The notes: a model not told the origin generated them from the letters alone. 44,614 nt of DNA from Pseudomonadota bacterium (GCA_018241205.1 JAFEEI010000054.1:1-44614); one strand, 5' to 3'; numbered from the stretch's first letter, positions 16,487 to 25,396 are shown. Program-made: numbers and translations.

Positions 16487-18259
16487 ATGACAGGTTCTCC
16501 AAAGAACACGCAAACGCGCTGGCAGGCAGTCAAACGAGCAGCCCAATTTATCGCACCGTACCGGCGTCAAGTCATTTATAGTCTGCTGGCATTATTATTC
16601 ACCGCCACGATTACGCTGTCGATCGGACAAGGCATCCGGCTGATGATCGATCAGGGGTTTGCGACACAATCCAAGGAACTGCTGAGTCAGTATGTGATGA
16701 TCTTTTTACTGCTGGTGATCGCCTTGGCCGCCGGCACTTTTACTCGCTATTACTGGGTCACTTGGCTGGGCGAGCGGGTGATTGCCGATGTCCGCAGCCG
16801 GGTATTTAATCATTTGATTCATCTGCATCCGGGCTTTTTTGAGGAAAATCGCAGCCTCGAAATCCAGTCGCGTTTGACTGCCGATATGACGTTGCTGCAA
16901 ACCGTGATCGGCTCGTCGATATCGTTCGCGTTGCGCAATTTGATCATGATGATTGGCGGCATCATCTGGTTATTCATCACCAACGCCAAGCTGACTGCGC
17001 TGGTGACGATTTGCGTGCCGCTGGTGGTAGTGCCGATTCTGGTTTACGGCCGCCGCGTACGGCAGTTGTCGCGCCAGAGCCAGGATAAAATCGCCGCAGT
17101 CGGCGCTTATGTCGGCGAGGTACTCGGGCAGATCAAAACCGTGCAAGCCTATAATCACCAATCCATTGATCAGCACACTTTTCATAGCCAGGTTGAGGAA
17201 GCTTTCACTGTCGCCAAACAACGCACGCTGCAACGTTCATTGTTGATCACGCTGGTCATTTTGCTGGTGATGGGCGCGGTCGGCGTGATGCTCTGGGTGG
17301 GCGGCCTGGATGTGATCGAAGGCCGGATCAGCGCGGGCGAATTGGCGGCATTCGTTTTCTACAGCGTCATCGTCGGCTCCGCTGTTGCTTCCATCTCGGA
17401 AGTCATCGGCGAATTGCAGCGCGCCGCCGGTGCCGCCGAACGCACCATGGAATTGCTGCAAGCGCCGAATCTGATTCAGTCGCCGCAAAAACCGTATCCC
17501 TCGCCCGCGGTATCCGGGAATATTGAGATCAACCAATTGTGCTTTGCCTACCCTTCCCGCCCCAATGTCCTCGCCATCGACAATCTGACCTTGAGGATCC
17601 GGGCCGGTGAAACGCTGGCGCTGGTCGGTCCCTCCGGCGCAGGCAAATCAACCTTGTTTGATTTGCTGCTGCGCTTCTTTGACAGCCAATCCGGCGCTAT
17701 AAAACTGGAAGGTATCGATATCCGGGAACTCGATCTTTTTGCCTTGCGCCGCTGCTTTGCGCTGGTATCGCAGAATCCGGCGCTGTTTTACGGCACCATC
17801 GGCGACAATCTGCGCTACGCCCGTCCCGATGCCAGCGATGCGGAAATGCAGGCAGCCGCTGAAGCGGCTTACGCACATGAGTTTATCCGCCAATTGCCGC
17901 AAGGCTACCAAACACATCTGGGCGATTCCGGGATTGGTTTGTCGGGTGGACAAAAGCAGCGGCTAGCCATTGCCCGGGCGATTCTAGCGGATGCGCCGGT
18001 TTTGTTACTGGATGAAGCCACCAGTGCGCTGGACGCGCAAAGCGAGCATTGGGTGCAGCAAGCGTTGCAGCAGTTGATGCGTAACCGCACCACATTGGTC
18101 ATCGCTCACCGCCTGGCGACTGTGCAATCCGCTAACCGGATTGCCGTGCTCAATCATGGACGGCTGGATGCGATAGGAACGCATGCGCAGTTGCTGCAAT
18201 CCAGCCCGCTGTATGCACAACTGGCTGCATTGCAATTCCAGTCACTCGTTATTGATTGA
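16487..18259 (+). CDS. ABCB-type half-exporter (MsbA-like ATP-binding/permease protein)
   Basis: The 590-residue protein fuses a six-helix exporter domain (about 20-315) with one ATPase domain (about 340-585), so it should work as a homodimer in the inner membrane. Walker A is GPSGAGKST, the signature LSGGQKQRLAIARA and Walker B LLLDEATSALD; the switch His lies in VIAHRLAT. MsbA, lipid A and peptide exporters share this plan, and the sequence alone does not fix the substrate. The start ATG is preceded by a GGTGGGAT site. Its 3' end overlaps the convergent hpnG gene by 18 bases. Confidence 0.93.
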   Translation: MTGSPKNTQTRWQAVKRAAQFIAPYRRQVIYSLLALLFTATITLSIGQGIRLMIDQGFATQSKELLSQYVMIFLLLVIALAAGTFTRYYWVTWLGERVIADVRSRVFNHLIHLHPGFFEENRSLEIQSRLTADMTLLQTVIGSSISFALRNLIMMIGGIIWLFITNAKLTALVTICVPLVVVPILVYGRRVRQLSRQSQDKIAAVGAYVGEVLGQIKTVQAYNHQSIDQHTFHSQVEEAFTVAKQRTLQRSLLITLVILLVMGAVGVMLWVGGLDVIEGRISAGELAAFVFYSVIVGSAVASISEVIGELQRAAGAAERTMELLQAPNLIQSPQKPYPSPAVSGNIEINQLCFAYPSRPNVLAIDNLTLRIRAGETLALVGPSGAGKSTLFDLLLRFFDSQSGAIKLEGIDIRELDLFALRRCFALVSQNPALFYGTIGDNLRYARPDASDAEMQAAAEAAYAHEFIRQLPQGYQTHLGDSGIGLSGGQKQRLAIARAILADAPVLLLDEATSALDAQSEHWVQQALQQLMRNRTTLVIAHRLATVQSANRIAVLNHGRLDAIGTHAQLLQSSPLYAQLAALQFQSLVID

Positions 18260-19009
18260 CTGGCTCTGATTTTCCTGAAGATTACGATAAGAAGGTATGT
18301 AGTCGCTGGCAAAAGTCAGCCCGGTTCTTTGCACGACTTCAAGCAATGCGGAGCGCGCCACATGCATGCCAAGCCCAAGATGGATCAATGTCTTAATCGA
18401 TACGGATCCGCTCAGCACTAATTTAATCAACTGAATTGAATCCACGCTGCCATCCGGATAAACCGCGTTCATCAGTGCTTCCGGAGGAGAAAATTCGATA
18501 GGATCGACAATCGCACGAATAGCCAGAAACGAGATACCGGCTTCGACCGCCACTTTTGCGATCGCCGCCGTTTCCATATCCGCCGCGCAAGCACCTGTTG
18601 CTTCCCCAAGCGCAAGTTTTTGTTCGGTTGAAGTTAACGGCTCCTCGCAAGATGCCAGAATTCCGCCAGCAACAGTCAGATGTTTTGACATTACACTCGC
18701 CAACCGGTTACGCCACTCCAGGTCCACCGGTAGGATCTCGCCGTTCATCGTAACCGTTTCGGGCAGCATCAAGTCACCGGGAATCAATTCGTTATTCACA
18801 GCAGCCGCAACACCGAAACTAACCAGGGCATTGATGTCGTGTTCGCACAATTTCAATGCCGCCCCTCGTGCTGCCTTGCTTCCGATGCTGCTAAGGCACA
18901 CTGAAGTTCTCTCGCCGATCTCCACCACCTGGTAAAGCGGAAAGCTCTGTTTTTCCAATAAACAGCTTGCTTCCGATTTCAGTGCTGACACCACGCCAAT
19001 AATTTTCAA
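18242..19009 (-). CDS. hpnG: Hopanoid-associated nucleoside phosphorylase HpnG
   Basis: HpnG cleaves adenine from adenosylhopane to give phosphoribosylhopane in bacteriohopanepolyol side-chain synthesis. The domain begins KIIGVVSALKSEA, then has an SIGSKAARGAA loop, a central VSFGVAAAV strand, and AADMETAAIAKVA, in which the Glu matches the ribose-binding residue of the phosphorylase/MTAN superfamily. The longest frame starts far upstream at 19153, inside shc; the family start is the TTG at 19009, overlapping the shc stop by two bases (TTGA), so 255 residues is preferred. The 3' end overlaps the convergent ABC exporter by 18 bases. It follows shc directly, as expected for a hopanoid operon. 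Confidence 0.87.
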   Translation of the reverse strand: MKIIGVVSALKSEASCLLEKQSFPLYQVVEIGERTSVCLSSIGSKAARGAALKLCEHDINALVSFGVAAAVNNELIPGDLMLPETVTMNGEILPVDLEWRNRLASVMSKHLTVAGGILASCEEPLTSTEQKLALGEATGACAADMETAAIAKVAVEAGISFLAIRAIVDPIEFSPPEALMNAVYPDGSVDSIQLIKLVLSGSVSIKTLIHLGLGMHVARSALLEVVQRTGLTFASDYIPSYRNLQENQSQSINNE

Positions 19010-21003
19010 TTCATGCTTTCCCTTGTCAAAATCCGGTAGCGCGCCAATGCCCACAGTGGAAAGAATTTTGAATAACCGTGATAGCGCAGATAAAAGACAC
19101 GCGGGAAGCCAGGCGCGGTAAACCAAGGTTCTTCCCACAGATGATTGTCGCACTGGTTGCGCAGCAGATATTGGATACCACTGCGTACCGATTCGCTATG
19201 GACTTCACCCGCTGCCATCAGGCCCAGCACAGCCCATGCGGTTTGGAACGCGGTGCTGGTTTCAGTAAACCGCCCTGCCAGTTGAGTATCCAAATAAGAA
19301 TCATTGGTTTCTCCCCAGCCGCCGTCCACTCTTTGCACCGATTCCAGCCACTTCACAGCGCGGCGCACCGAATGGTGTTGCATATCGAACTTGGCCAGCC
19401 GGAAGGCTTCCAGCACTGACCAGGTGCCATAAATGTAATTTGTCCCCCAGCGTCCGAACCAAGAGCCATTTTTCTCCTGCTCACGCAATAGAAAGCTGAT
19501 GCCGCGCCAGACTTCACGCTGATGCTTACCGTATTTTGCCAGCAAACCCACGCAACGCGCCGTCACGTCGCTAGTAGGCGGATCGATCAACGCGCCGTGA
19601 TCGGCGAATGGAATTTCATTCAAATAGTGACACACATTATCGATATCGAAAGCCGCAAAACCGCCATTGCGCGATTGCATTCCCGCAAGCCAATTCGCCG
19701 CTCGCTCCAGCGATTTATGATGCCGCTCTGCTCCACTCTGGTCTAATGCCCACCCCACCGCAGCAGTATCGTCGAGATCCGGATAATGCGGATTGGCATA
19801 CTGAAAAGCCCAGCCGCCACCCGGCAGATCGGGGCATTTGTCGCGCCAATCGCCCGGCTCATCCAGAACCTGCTGTTCGACCAACCAATCCAGTGCTTTC
19901 AATACCGGTTCCTGATCGGTCGCGGGGTCTTCCTGTAGCGCCAAGCTTGTCAACACCGTATCCCAAACCGGCGATGTGCAGGGCTGACACCAAGAACGCT
20001 CCCCTTCGTCGACCAGCAGCCCGCGCAGCGCGTTACGGCATTGCGCGCGATTCGGATGATCATAGCCGTAACCGAGCAAGGTCAATGCCTCATGCGCATT
20101 GACCATGGCTGGAAAAATGGCACCGATACCACATTCGCCGTTCAGCCGTTCAAGCGTCCAGCGCTCCGCCTTACGGATCGAATATTGCCGGATTGATTGC
20201 GGCAGCTTCGGTTCGACGCGCGACAAGACGCGCTCAACCAGCATAAAAACACGCTTCAGCAGCGTATCCGCCTTGGGAAAATAATTCTTTTCCTCTTCAG
20301 GCGGCACGATGAACAACTCGCGGATATCCGCTTTGCGCGGATTGATCGCACGCGCCTTCAGCGTGCACAAGATGGACAGCGGTATCATCACGGTGCGTGA
20401 CCAATACGAAACCTTGCTGATATGAAAAGGAAACCAACTTGGCAGCAATATCAGCTCCGTCGGCACCACCGGCACGCCGCGCCAGGGAATTTGGCCGTAC
20501 ATCGCCAGCAATAAGCGCGTAAACACATTGGCTTTAGCCGCCCCGCCGCGCTGCAAAATCGCTTCGCGTGCACGCGCCATATGCGGCGCATCGGGTGAAT
20601 CACCCACCAGCTTCAACGCATAATACGATTTAATCGTGCAGCTGATATCAAACGCGCCGCCATAGTATAGTGGCCAGCCGCCATGCGTCATATCTTGTTT
20701 GTCACGGATAAAGCGGGCAATTTTGTTTTCCAGAATGACGTCGATTTCATCCATGAAATGCATCATCAAAATATACTCGGCCGGGATGGTGCAGTCCGCT
20801 TCGAGCGGGAAACACCAGTGTCCATCCGGATTCTGTAATGCCAGCATGGCTGCACGCGCTTGAGCAAACTTCGTCTCCAGTTCAGCAGCATTGATTCCAT
20901 CCTGATTCAGGGCTGGCACTGTATACGATTGAGATGCTTCACCGTTAACCGCAAAATCATCCGGTTGCTGCGAAACAGCCGCTGTTCTTTGAAATCCGTT
21001 CAT
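19006..21003 (-). CDS. shc: Squalene-hopene cyclase
   Basis: This enzyme cyclises squalene to hopene, the core of hopanoid membrane lipids, and attaches to the inner membrane from the cytoplasmic side. The catalytic DxDD motif DLDD is at residues 409-412. Several QW-type repeats are visible, for example DGHWCFPLE near 60, GGWAFQY just before DLDD, and GGWGETNDSY near the C-terminus. The 665 residues are typical. The ATG at 21003 begins a short polar leader before the family domain. mlaA lies 141 bases upstream on the same strand, and hpnG starts within the stop codon. Confidence 0.97.
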   Translation of the reverse strand: MNGFQRTAAVSQQPDDFAVNGEASQSYTVPALNQDGINAAELETKFAQARAAMLALQNPDGHWCFPLEADCTIPAEYILMMHFMDEIDVILENKIARFIRDKQDMTHGGWPLYYGGAFDISCTIKSYYALKLVGDSPDAPHMARAREAILQRGGAAKANVFTRLLLAMYGQIPWRGVPVVPTELILLPSWFPFHISKVSYWSRTVMIPLSILCTLKARAINPRKADIRELFIVPPEEEKNYFPKADTLLKRVFMLVERVLSRVEPKLPQSIRQYSIRKAERWTLERLNGECGIGAIFPAMVNAHEALTLLGYGYDHPNRAQCRNALRGLLVDEGERSWCQPCTSPVWDTVLTSLALQEDPATDQEPVLKALDWLVEQQVLDEPGDWRDKCPDLPGGGWAFQYANPHYPDLDDTAAVGWALDQSGAERHHKSLERAANWLAGMQSRNGGFAAFDIDNVCHYLNEIPFADHGALIDPPTSDVTARCVGLLAKYGKHQREVWRGISFLLREQEKNGSWFGRWGTNYIYGTWSVLEAFRLAKFDMQHHSVRRAVKWLESVQRVDGGWGETNDSYLDTQLAGRFTETSTAFQTAWAVLGLMAAGEVHSESVRSGIQYLLRNQCDNHLWEEPWFTAPGFPRVFYLRYHGYSKFFPLWALARYRILTRESMN

Positions 21004-21127
21004 ATATTCCTAAGCACTTAATTTCTTTACAAATTCCCAATGGACAAATCTTTTTCTTCCGTTTAAGCTAACTTTGGTTTTACATACGAGCGCCTTACCG
21101 TAAACAATTCACAAGAATAAACACGCG

Positions 21128-21148
21128 ATGATAATTCGAATTCATCAT
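21128..21148. other. Hairpin at the mlaA stop codon
   Basis: ATGAT and ATCAT flank the perfect palindrome AATTCGAATT, with one bulged C, and overlap the mlaA stop. It could lower read-through into shc, but no T-run follows in the minus direction, so its function as a terminator is doubtful. Confidence 0.3.
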
Positions 21149-21969
21149 TTTTTCTTTTTCCCGTCTTTTTCAAAAGGATTATCCTGAAAAGGTTCGGAGT
21201 CATAAAGATCCAACGGCAGCTTGCCGTCGTGCACAAGAAATTCACGTTGTTGCATGGAGGCTTCGCGTACGAACAAATAAGGATCGATTGCTGCTTCATC
21301 CCGTATTCTCATTGGTCCTATCAAACGAGCACGTTTATCAATAGCGCCCAGGACAGTCAGTGGTGCCGCAAAATAGGAACCGACTACAAGACCGGCATAA
21401 AACAACACATTCGTGAAAATACCTACGGGAATATTGGTTACGTCACGCTCACTACTCGGGCCGATAAAAGGAATGAACAAGTATGACCCGGGATCCACTC
21501 CCCAAACACCGAGCGTTTGACCAAAATCCTCATCATTCTTCTGTAATCCCATGTGCGATGCCATATCAAAAAGCCCGAACATTCCCACTGTTGAGTTCAC
21601 AAAAAAACGTAAAGTATCCGAGGCACCTTGCGCCACCTTGCCTTGTAGGAACGAATTCAGTGCTACATTAGGATAAGACAAATTATCGTAGAAATTGCCG
21701 ATTGACCGCTGTGCAGCATTCGGAACGTAATCAATATAGGCATTCACAATAGGCACAAACACCGTCCGATCCACTTTGTCGGTAAAATCATAAGAAGCAC
21801 GATTAATCGTTTCGTGTGGATCAACCGGATCCGTTTCCAGATTACCATTCTTTGGCGCTGATGCGCAGCCTTGCAACGCGACAATACAAACAAGAAACAA
21901 AATAACAATCAGATAGCTATTATTTATATTTGGATTTGTACTTCTCAAAATACTACTATTCTCGTTCAT
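21145..21969 (-). CDS. mlaA: Outer-membrane lipoprotein MlaA (VacJ)
   Basis: MlaA is the outer-membrane component that removes misplaced phospholipids from the outer leaflet. A hydrophobic signal segment ends in the lipobox LQGC with the acylated Cys at residue 35. The mature domain carries family segments: DPxExxNR-like DPHETINRASYDF, NFYDNLSYPNVALNSFLQG, RFFVNSTVGMFGLFD and EDFGQTLGVWG. ATG at 21969 (274 residues) is preferred to a TTG at 21984; neither has a clear Shine-Dalgarno site. It is adjacent to shc and hpnG, placing envelope lipid transport beside hopanoid synthesis. Other Mla genes are not in this window. Confidence 0.94.
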   Translation of the reverse strand: MNENSSILRSTNPNINNSYLIVILFLVCIVALQGCASAPKNGNLETDPVDPHETINRASYDFTDKVDRTVFVPIVNAYIDYVPNAAQRSIGNFYDNLSYPNVALNSFLQGKVAQGASDTLRFFVNSTVGMFGLFDMASHMGLQKNDEDFGQTLGVWGVDPGSYLFIPFIGPSSERDVTNIPVGIFTNVLFYAGLVVGSYFAAPLTVLGAIDKRARLIGPMRIRDEAAIDPYLFVREASMQQREFLVHDGKLPLDLYDSEPFQDNPFEKDGKKKK

Positions 21970-22276
21970 GTACGTATAAAACAAAACAATCAGCTTGCAA
22001 AGCTTTTACCAAGAGAACCACCATCACTTTAGTCAGCTTGATCTCGTGATCTCCAGACTCTGGGATCCAACAGCAGTTAAAAATATCTTCTTTTCCACCT
22101 ATCTATCAGTTCCTACTTATATTTCGAGTCCAAATTAATTGGACCGAAGTATACACTACTCAGTTGGCATCACACTGGATTTACCATTCCAGTTTCGTAC
22201 CACAGATACTCTCTCGATTTCTGGCTTGCAAATGTGCACTGAGAGTCTCGCGCATGCAAAACTTCATAGGTTTCAT
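21970..22276. other. Gene-free gap after exbB, rich in small inverted repeats
   Basis: The expected exbD is not here: neither frame on the minus strand after exbB shows an ExbD membrane helix with its conserved Asp. A 31-codon frame begins one base after the exbB stop (ATG at 22276) but shows no ExbD feature. The gap contains GTCCAA-ATTAA-TTGGAC (22128-22144) and an ACTGGA/TCCAGT pair near 22175-22194. Such repeats would fit a decayed insertion element, but no transposase fragment can be read. Confidence 0.45.
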
Positions 22277-22885
22277 TCAGATTTCTCGTTCGCCATGCAC
22301 CATTTCGACCAGCTTTAATGCCTGCAATTCCATTTCCACAACGATATCATCAATTTTTGCACGGAAATGGCGGTAGAAAATCATGCTGGGAATAGCAACG
22401 AGAATCCCGAAAGCGGAATTATACAAAGCAACGGAAATTCCGTAAGCAAGCTGCGCCGGGTTGCTGCCGGTGGGCGAGTTCGATCCGAAAATCTCAATCA
22501 TCCCGACCAAAGTGCCGAACAACCCCATCAGAGGACTCAGTGCGGCAATCGTTCCCAATGTTGTCAAATAGCGATTCAGATCGTGTGCAATCACCCGGCC
22601 GGACTCTTCGATCGATTCTTTCATGATCTCACGTGTGCTTTTAACATTCTTAAGTCCGGCTGCAAGAATTTGCCCAAGGGGAGAGTGACTCTGCAAACGT
22701 CCAAGCATCTCGGGATTAACGCCATTGCGCTTATATTCATTCAACACCCTTGGAAGCAATTCCTTCGGTGCGATAACGCTCAACCGCAATGTCCACATAC
22801 GCTCCCCGATAATGCCCAAAGCCACGACTGAAGCAATGATGATTGGCCAGATCGGCCAACCAGCTGCTTGAATTAACGATAACAC
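22277..22885 (-). CDS. exbB: MotA/TolQ/ExbB-family proton channel protein
   Basis: ExbB/TolQ proteins form the pentameric inner-membrane proton channel that powers TonB or TolA. Three membrane helices are visible: about 6-25, then GTIAALSPLMGLFGTLVGMI near 112-132, and LYNSAFGILVAIPSMIF near 155-172. The last two carry the family pattern of small residues lining the pore. Length is 202 residues. The start is GTG at 22885, supported by CTCCTC (GAGGAG on the coding strand) at 22894-22899. A TolQ role is possible; the xseA neighbour favours the exbB of the betaproteobacterial exbB-exbD-lpxK block. No exbD follows. Confidence 0.9.
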   Translation of the reverse strand: MLSLIQAAGWPIWPIIIASVVALGIIGERMWTLRLSVIAPKELLPRVLNEYKRNGVNPEMLGRLQSHSPLGQILAAGLKNVKSTREIMKESIEESGRVIAHDLNRYLTTLGTIAALSPLMGLFGTLVGMIEIFGSNSPTGSNPAQLAYGISVALYNSAFGILVAIPSMIFYRHFRAKIDDIVVEMELQALKLVEMVHGEREI

Positions 22886-23240
22886 GTGATAATCTCCTCA
22901 CTCACTTTAGATCCAGGTAACATTCCGTGCCTTACCAAATTTTCCAATTATATTCTATAACTGTGTAGCTGGCTCAGCATGCAAAGTATCGCAATACTCA
23001 ATTTTCTGCAAAAATAACTGGCTTTCTATCCACAATTTCTGTGGATAAGTCTGTGAATATGTAATCAATAAGAGAATTAAGTAAACAAATCCAAACATTT
23101 TTTCTCCCTTGATTATTTTTTAATATCACATAATATTTTTAATAAACAAAAAATTACTCATTGAAACAGCATACTTTGAGAGTTGAAAATTATACTAATT
23201 TCGTTTCAACAAATGATGCGAATATCTGCATGTACTCATC
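22886..23240. promoter_or_regulatory. Divergent intergenic region with DnaA-box-like sites
   Basis: The 355-bp divergent region between exbB and xseA is strongly AT-rich. CTATCCACA (23026-23034) faces TGTGGATAA (23040-23048), the latter an exact DnaA box in reverse orientation, and TGTGAATAT (23052-23060) is a third near match. Farther on, GTTGAAA (23182-23188) and TTTCAAC (23204-23210) form another perfect inverted repeat around TATACT, a possible -10 for xseA. Promoters for both genes must be in this interval. Confidence 0.5.
23026..23060. promoter_or_regulatory. Cluster of three DnaA-box-like 9-mers
   Basis: One exact TTATCCACA (minus strand, 23040-23048), one single-mismatch copy in opposite orientation (23026-23034) and one single-mismatch copy (23052-23060) lie within 35 bases. 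The first two form an eight-base perfect stem with a five-base loop, so a hairpin is the alternative reading. Confidence 0.5.
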
Positions 23241-24593
23241 ATGAATCTTTTTCCTTTTCCATTAGTAAACCTTGCGCGTACAGTACTTTCAGTCAGTGAG
23301 CTGAATAGCAGCACCAAGCAATTCCTGGAACAGAATATTCCGTTGCTATGGGTAAAGGGTGAAATCTCAAATTTGAAATGTTATCAATCCGGTCACTGGT
23401 ACTTCTCACTTAAGGACGCCGGTGCGCAAATCCGCTGCGTGTTGTTCAGTCATAAACATCAATATTTAGATTGGCAACCGAAAGACGGCATGCAAGTCGA
23501 AGTACTGGCACTGGTTACCCTCTATGAACCCCGCGGTGATTTTCAGCTCAATGTAGAAACGATGCGGCGCACCGGGTTAGGAGAATTATTTGAAGCCTTC
23601 GAGAAGCTTAAAGCGAAATTGGATAAAGCCGGATTGTTCAATCCGGCAAAGAAAAAATTACTACCTGCATTCCCCAAACAAGTCGGCATCATTACCTCTC
23701 TCGACACAGCAGCGTTGCGTGATGTTTTGTCGATATTGCAACGGCGCATGCCATCCTTGCCGGTTATCCTCTACCCTGCTTTAGTTCAAGGAAAAACTGC
23801 AGCCGGTTTGATTACCGCAGCAATAGCTACCGCCAATCAACGCGCCGAATGCGATGTGCTGATAATATGCCGGGGCGGAGGCAGCATTGAAGATTTATGG
23901 GCATTCAACGAGGAAATCGTCGCACGCGCCATTGCTGCCAGCACCATTCCGGTGATCAGCGGCGTCGGGCACGAAACGGATTTTACCATTGCGGATTTTG
24001 CCGCTGATGTTCGCGTCCCTACGCCAACGGCAGCGGCTGAAATGGTAAGCAAGGATCATAAGGAATTAATCCAACACTTGAACGCACTGCAGAGACGGCT
24101 AGCTCGCGCCATGTTGCACCGTGTAGAGAGCTCCATGCAACAGATCGATATTTTGTCGCATCGTCTCATTTATCCGGGGGATCGTATCCACCAGCAATCT
24201 ATTCATCTGCATCACTTGCAAGACCGGTTGATCAATACTTACAACCATCAATTGGAAAGAAAGCAGTGGAAATTATTCGAATTTAATCAAAGATTAGTGG
24301 CGGCAAGTCCCAATATCGCCAGAATCGAGGAGCAACAAAAGGAGTTAGCAGCGCGCTTTCATTCTGCCTATATCCGCTATTTCGAAATCCTGTCGGTCAA
24401 GCTCCAGCATATGCAAGCCCAGCTATCTCATTTGAATCCACAATCGGTACTAGAGCGCGGATATAGCATCACGTACACCTCACAAAACACTATCATCCAA
24501 GACAGCAAACAAATTCATGGCGGCGATCGAATTCAGGTAAAATTCGCGCACGGCATGTGCGAAGCGGACGTCACCAAAACCAAGAGCTCCTGA
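23241..24593 (+). CDS. xseA: Exodeoxyribonuclease VII large subunit XseA
   Basis: XseA is the catalytic large subunit of exonuclease VII, which trims single-stranded DNA in repair. The N-terminal OB-fold starts VLSVSELNSSTKQFLE and has WVKGEISN, and the catalytic domain includes ICRGGGSIEDLWAFNEE and the SGVGHETDFTIADFAADVRVPTPTAAAE region, split here by no gap. A long coiled-coil helix follows up to about residue 400, then ERGYSIT near the C-terminus. Length is 450 residues. The usual SxTGAA segment in the catalytic part reads SLDTAA, a small departure. The small subunit xseB is not in the window. Confidence 0.96.
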   Translation: MNLFPFPLVNLARTVLSVSELNSSTKQFLEQNIPLLWVKGEISNLKCYQSGHWYFSLKDAGAQIRCVLFSHKHQYLDWQPKDGMQVEVLALVTLYEPRGDFQLNVETMRRTGLGELFEAFEKLKAKLDKAGLFNPAKKKLLPAFPKQVGIITSLDTAALRDVLSILQRRMPSLPVILYPALVQGKTAAGLITAAIATANQRAECDVLIICRGGGSIEDLWAFNEEIVARAIAASTIPVISGVGHETDFTIADFAADVRVPTPTAAAEMVSKDHKELIQHLNALQRRLARAMLHRVESSMQQIDILSHRLIYPGDRIHQQSIHLHHLQDRLINTYNHQLERKQWKLFEFNQRLVAASPNIARIEEQQKELAARFHSAYIRYFEILSVKLQHMQAQLSHLNPQSVLERGYSITYTSQNTIIQDSKQIHGGDRIQVKFAHGMCEADVTKTKSS

Positions 24594-24654
24594 AGCACGC
24601 GCAGTTACACAATATTTACTTTATTTCACAAAAACAAGAAGGGCTGGATCGTCG

Positions 24655-25029
24655 ATGCCAAAAACTTTTCTCATACTAGGTACCTTGAATACGGTTTTAT
24701 GCATCGCATTGGGCGCTTTCGGCGCACATGGGCTGAAGCGGGTTTTATCAGCCGATATGCTGTCTGTTTATCATACTGGTGTGCAATATCATTTTTATCA
24801 TGCGTTTGGAATCATCGTCATCGGCTTACTATTGTTACATTTTCCAAAATCCCGCCTGATGCCGGTATCCGGTTGGTTGATGATGGTAGGCATCGTATTA
24901 TTTAGCGTTAGCCTTTACGTGCTGAGCATAACCGGCATGCGCGGACTTGGCATGATTACGCCATTCGGCGGTGTTTTGTTTCTCACCGCCTGGTTATTGT
25001 TGGCATATGCTATTTGGAAAGAGAAATAA
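24655..25029 (+). CDS. DUF423-family small membrane protein (YgdD-like)
   Basis: The 124-residue protein is a four-helix inner-membrane protein of the DUF423/YgdD family. Diagnostic pieces are the N-terminal GAFGAHGLK, the YHTGVQYHFYHAFGI segment and the C-terminal GMITPFGGVLFLTAWL. Its function is unknown across the family. It starts 61 bases after xseA and ends 25 bases before the convergent gene at 25055. No signal peptide is needed, since the first helix acts as anchor. Confidence 0.92.
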   Translation: MPKTFLILGTLNTVLCIALGAFGAHGLKRVLSADMLSVYHTGVQYHFYHAFGIIVIGLLLLHFPKSRLMPVSGWLMMVGIVLFSVSLYVLSITGMRGLGMITPFGGVLFLTAWLLLAYAIWKEK

Positions 25030-25054
25030 AATAATCTGCAACATTTAGTGCTGT

Positions 25055-25396
25055 TTACTTTGCCATTTTCCGGTGTAAAGCAGCCATTTCCTTATTGCGC
25101 TCCACCGCTTTTAAATATTCCCGCAATAAAGCCTCATGATGCGACTGGAAGTCTTGACCCTCTCGGCCATAATATTCGCTATACTGTTTATATTCTTCCA
25201 GTAACACCTTTTGTTCCTTGGCTTTCGCGTCCATTTCATTAGCTTCCTTATCATACATCTCTGCTAATCCGACATGATCGAATTTGGTTTTAGCTTGCGC
25301 TTCGGCTTTATCCATTTTCCCTAATTCTGCGAAGGATGTACCGGAAATAAATAATGTAGCAGTAATCAAAGTGATGATCAGAATTGTTGCTCGCAT
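25055..25396 (-). CDS. Small secreted helical protein, uncharacterised
   Basis: No family is recognised. The first residues MRATILIITLITATLFISG and then SFA look like a cleavable signal peptide. The mature part, about 85 residues, is highly charged and predicted helical, with many Lys, Glu and Ala, a Tyr-rich EYKQYSEYYGREG stretch and the ending ALHRKMAK. A periplasmic location is expected. The longest frame opens at TTG 25411, but GAGGAAA just before the ATG at 25396 (on the coding strand) sets the start there, giving 113 residues. It is convergent with the DUF423 gene and divergent from dsbB. Confidence 0.78.
   Translation of the reverse strand: MRATILIITLITATLFISGTSFAELGKMDKAEAQAKTKFDHVGLAEMYDKEANEMDAKAKEQKVLLEEYKQYSEYYGREGQDFQSHHEALLREYLKAVERNKEMAALHRKMAK

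Noticed and set aside
22164-22376. 70-residue plus-strand frame opposite the exbB 3' end
   Set aside because: Overlaps the conserved exbB C-terminus and has no recognisable feature.
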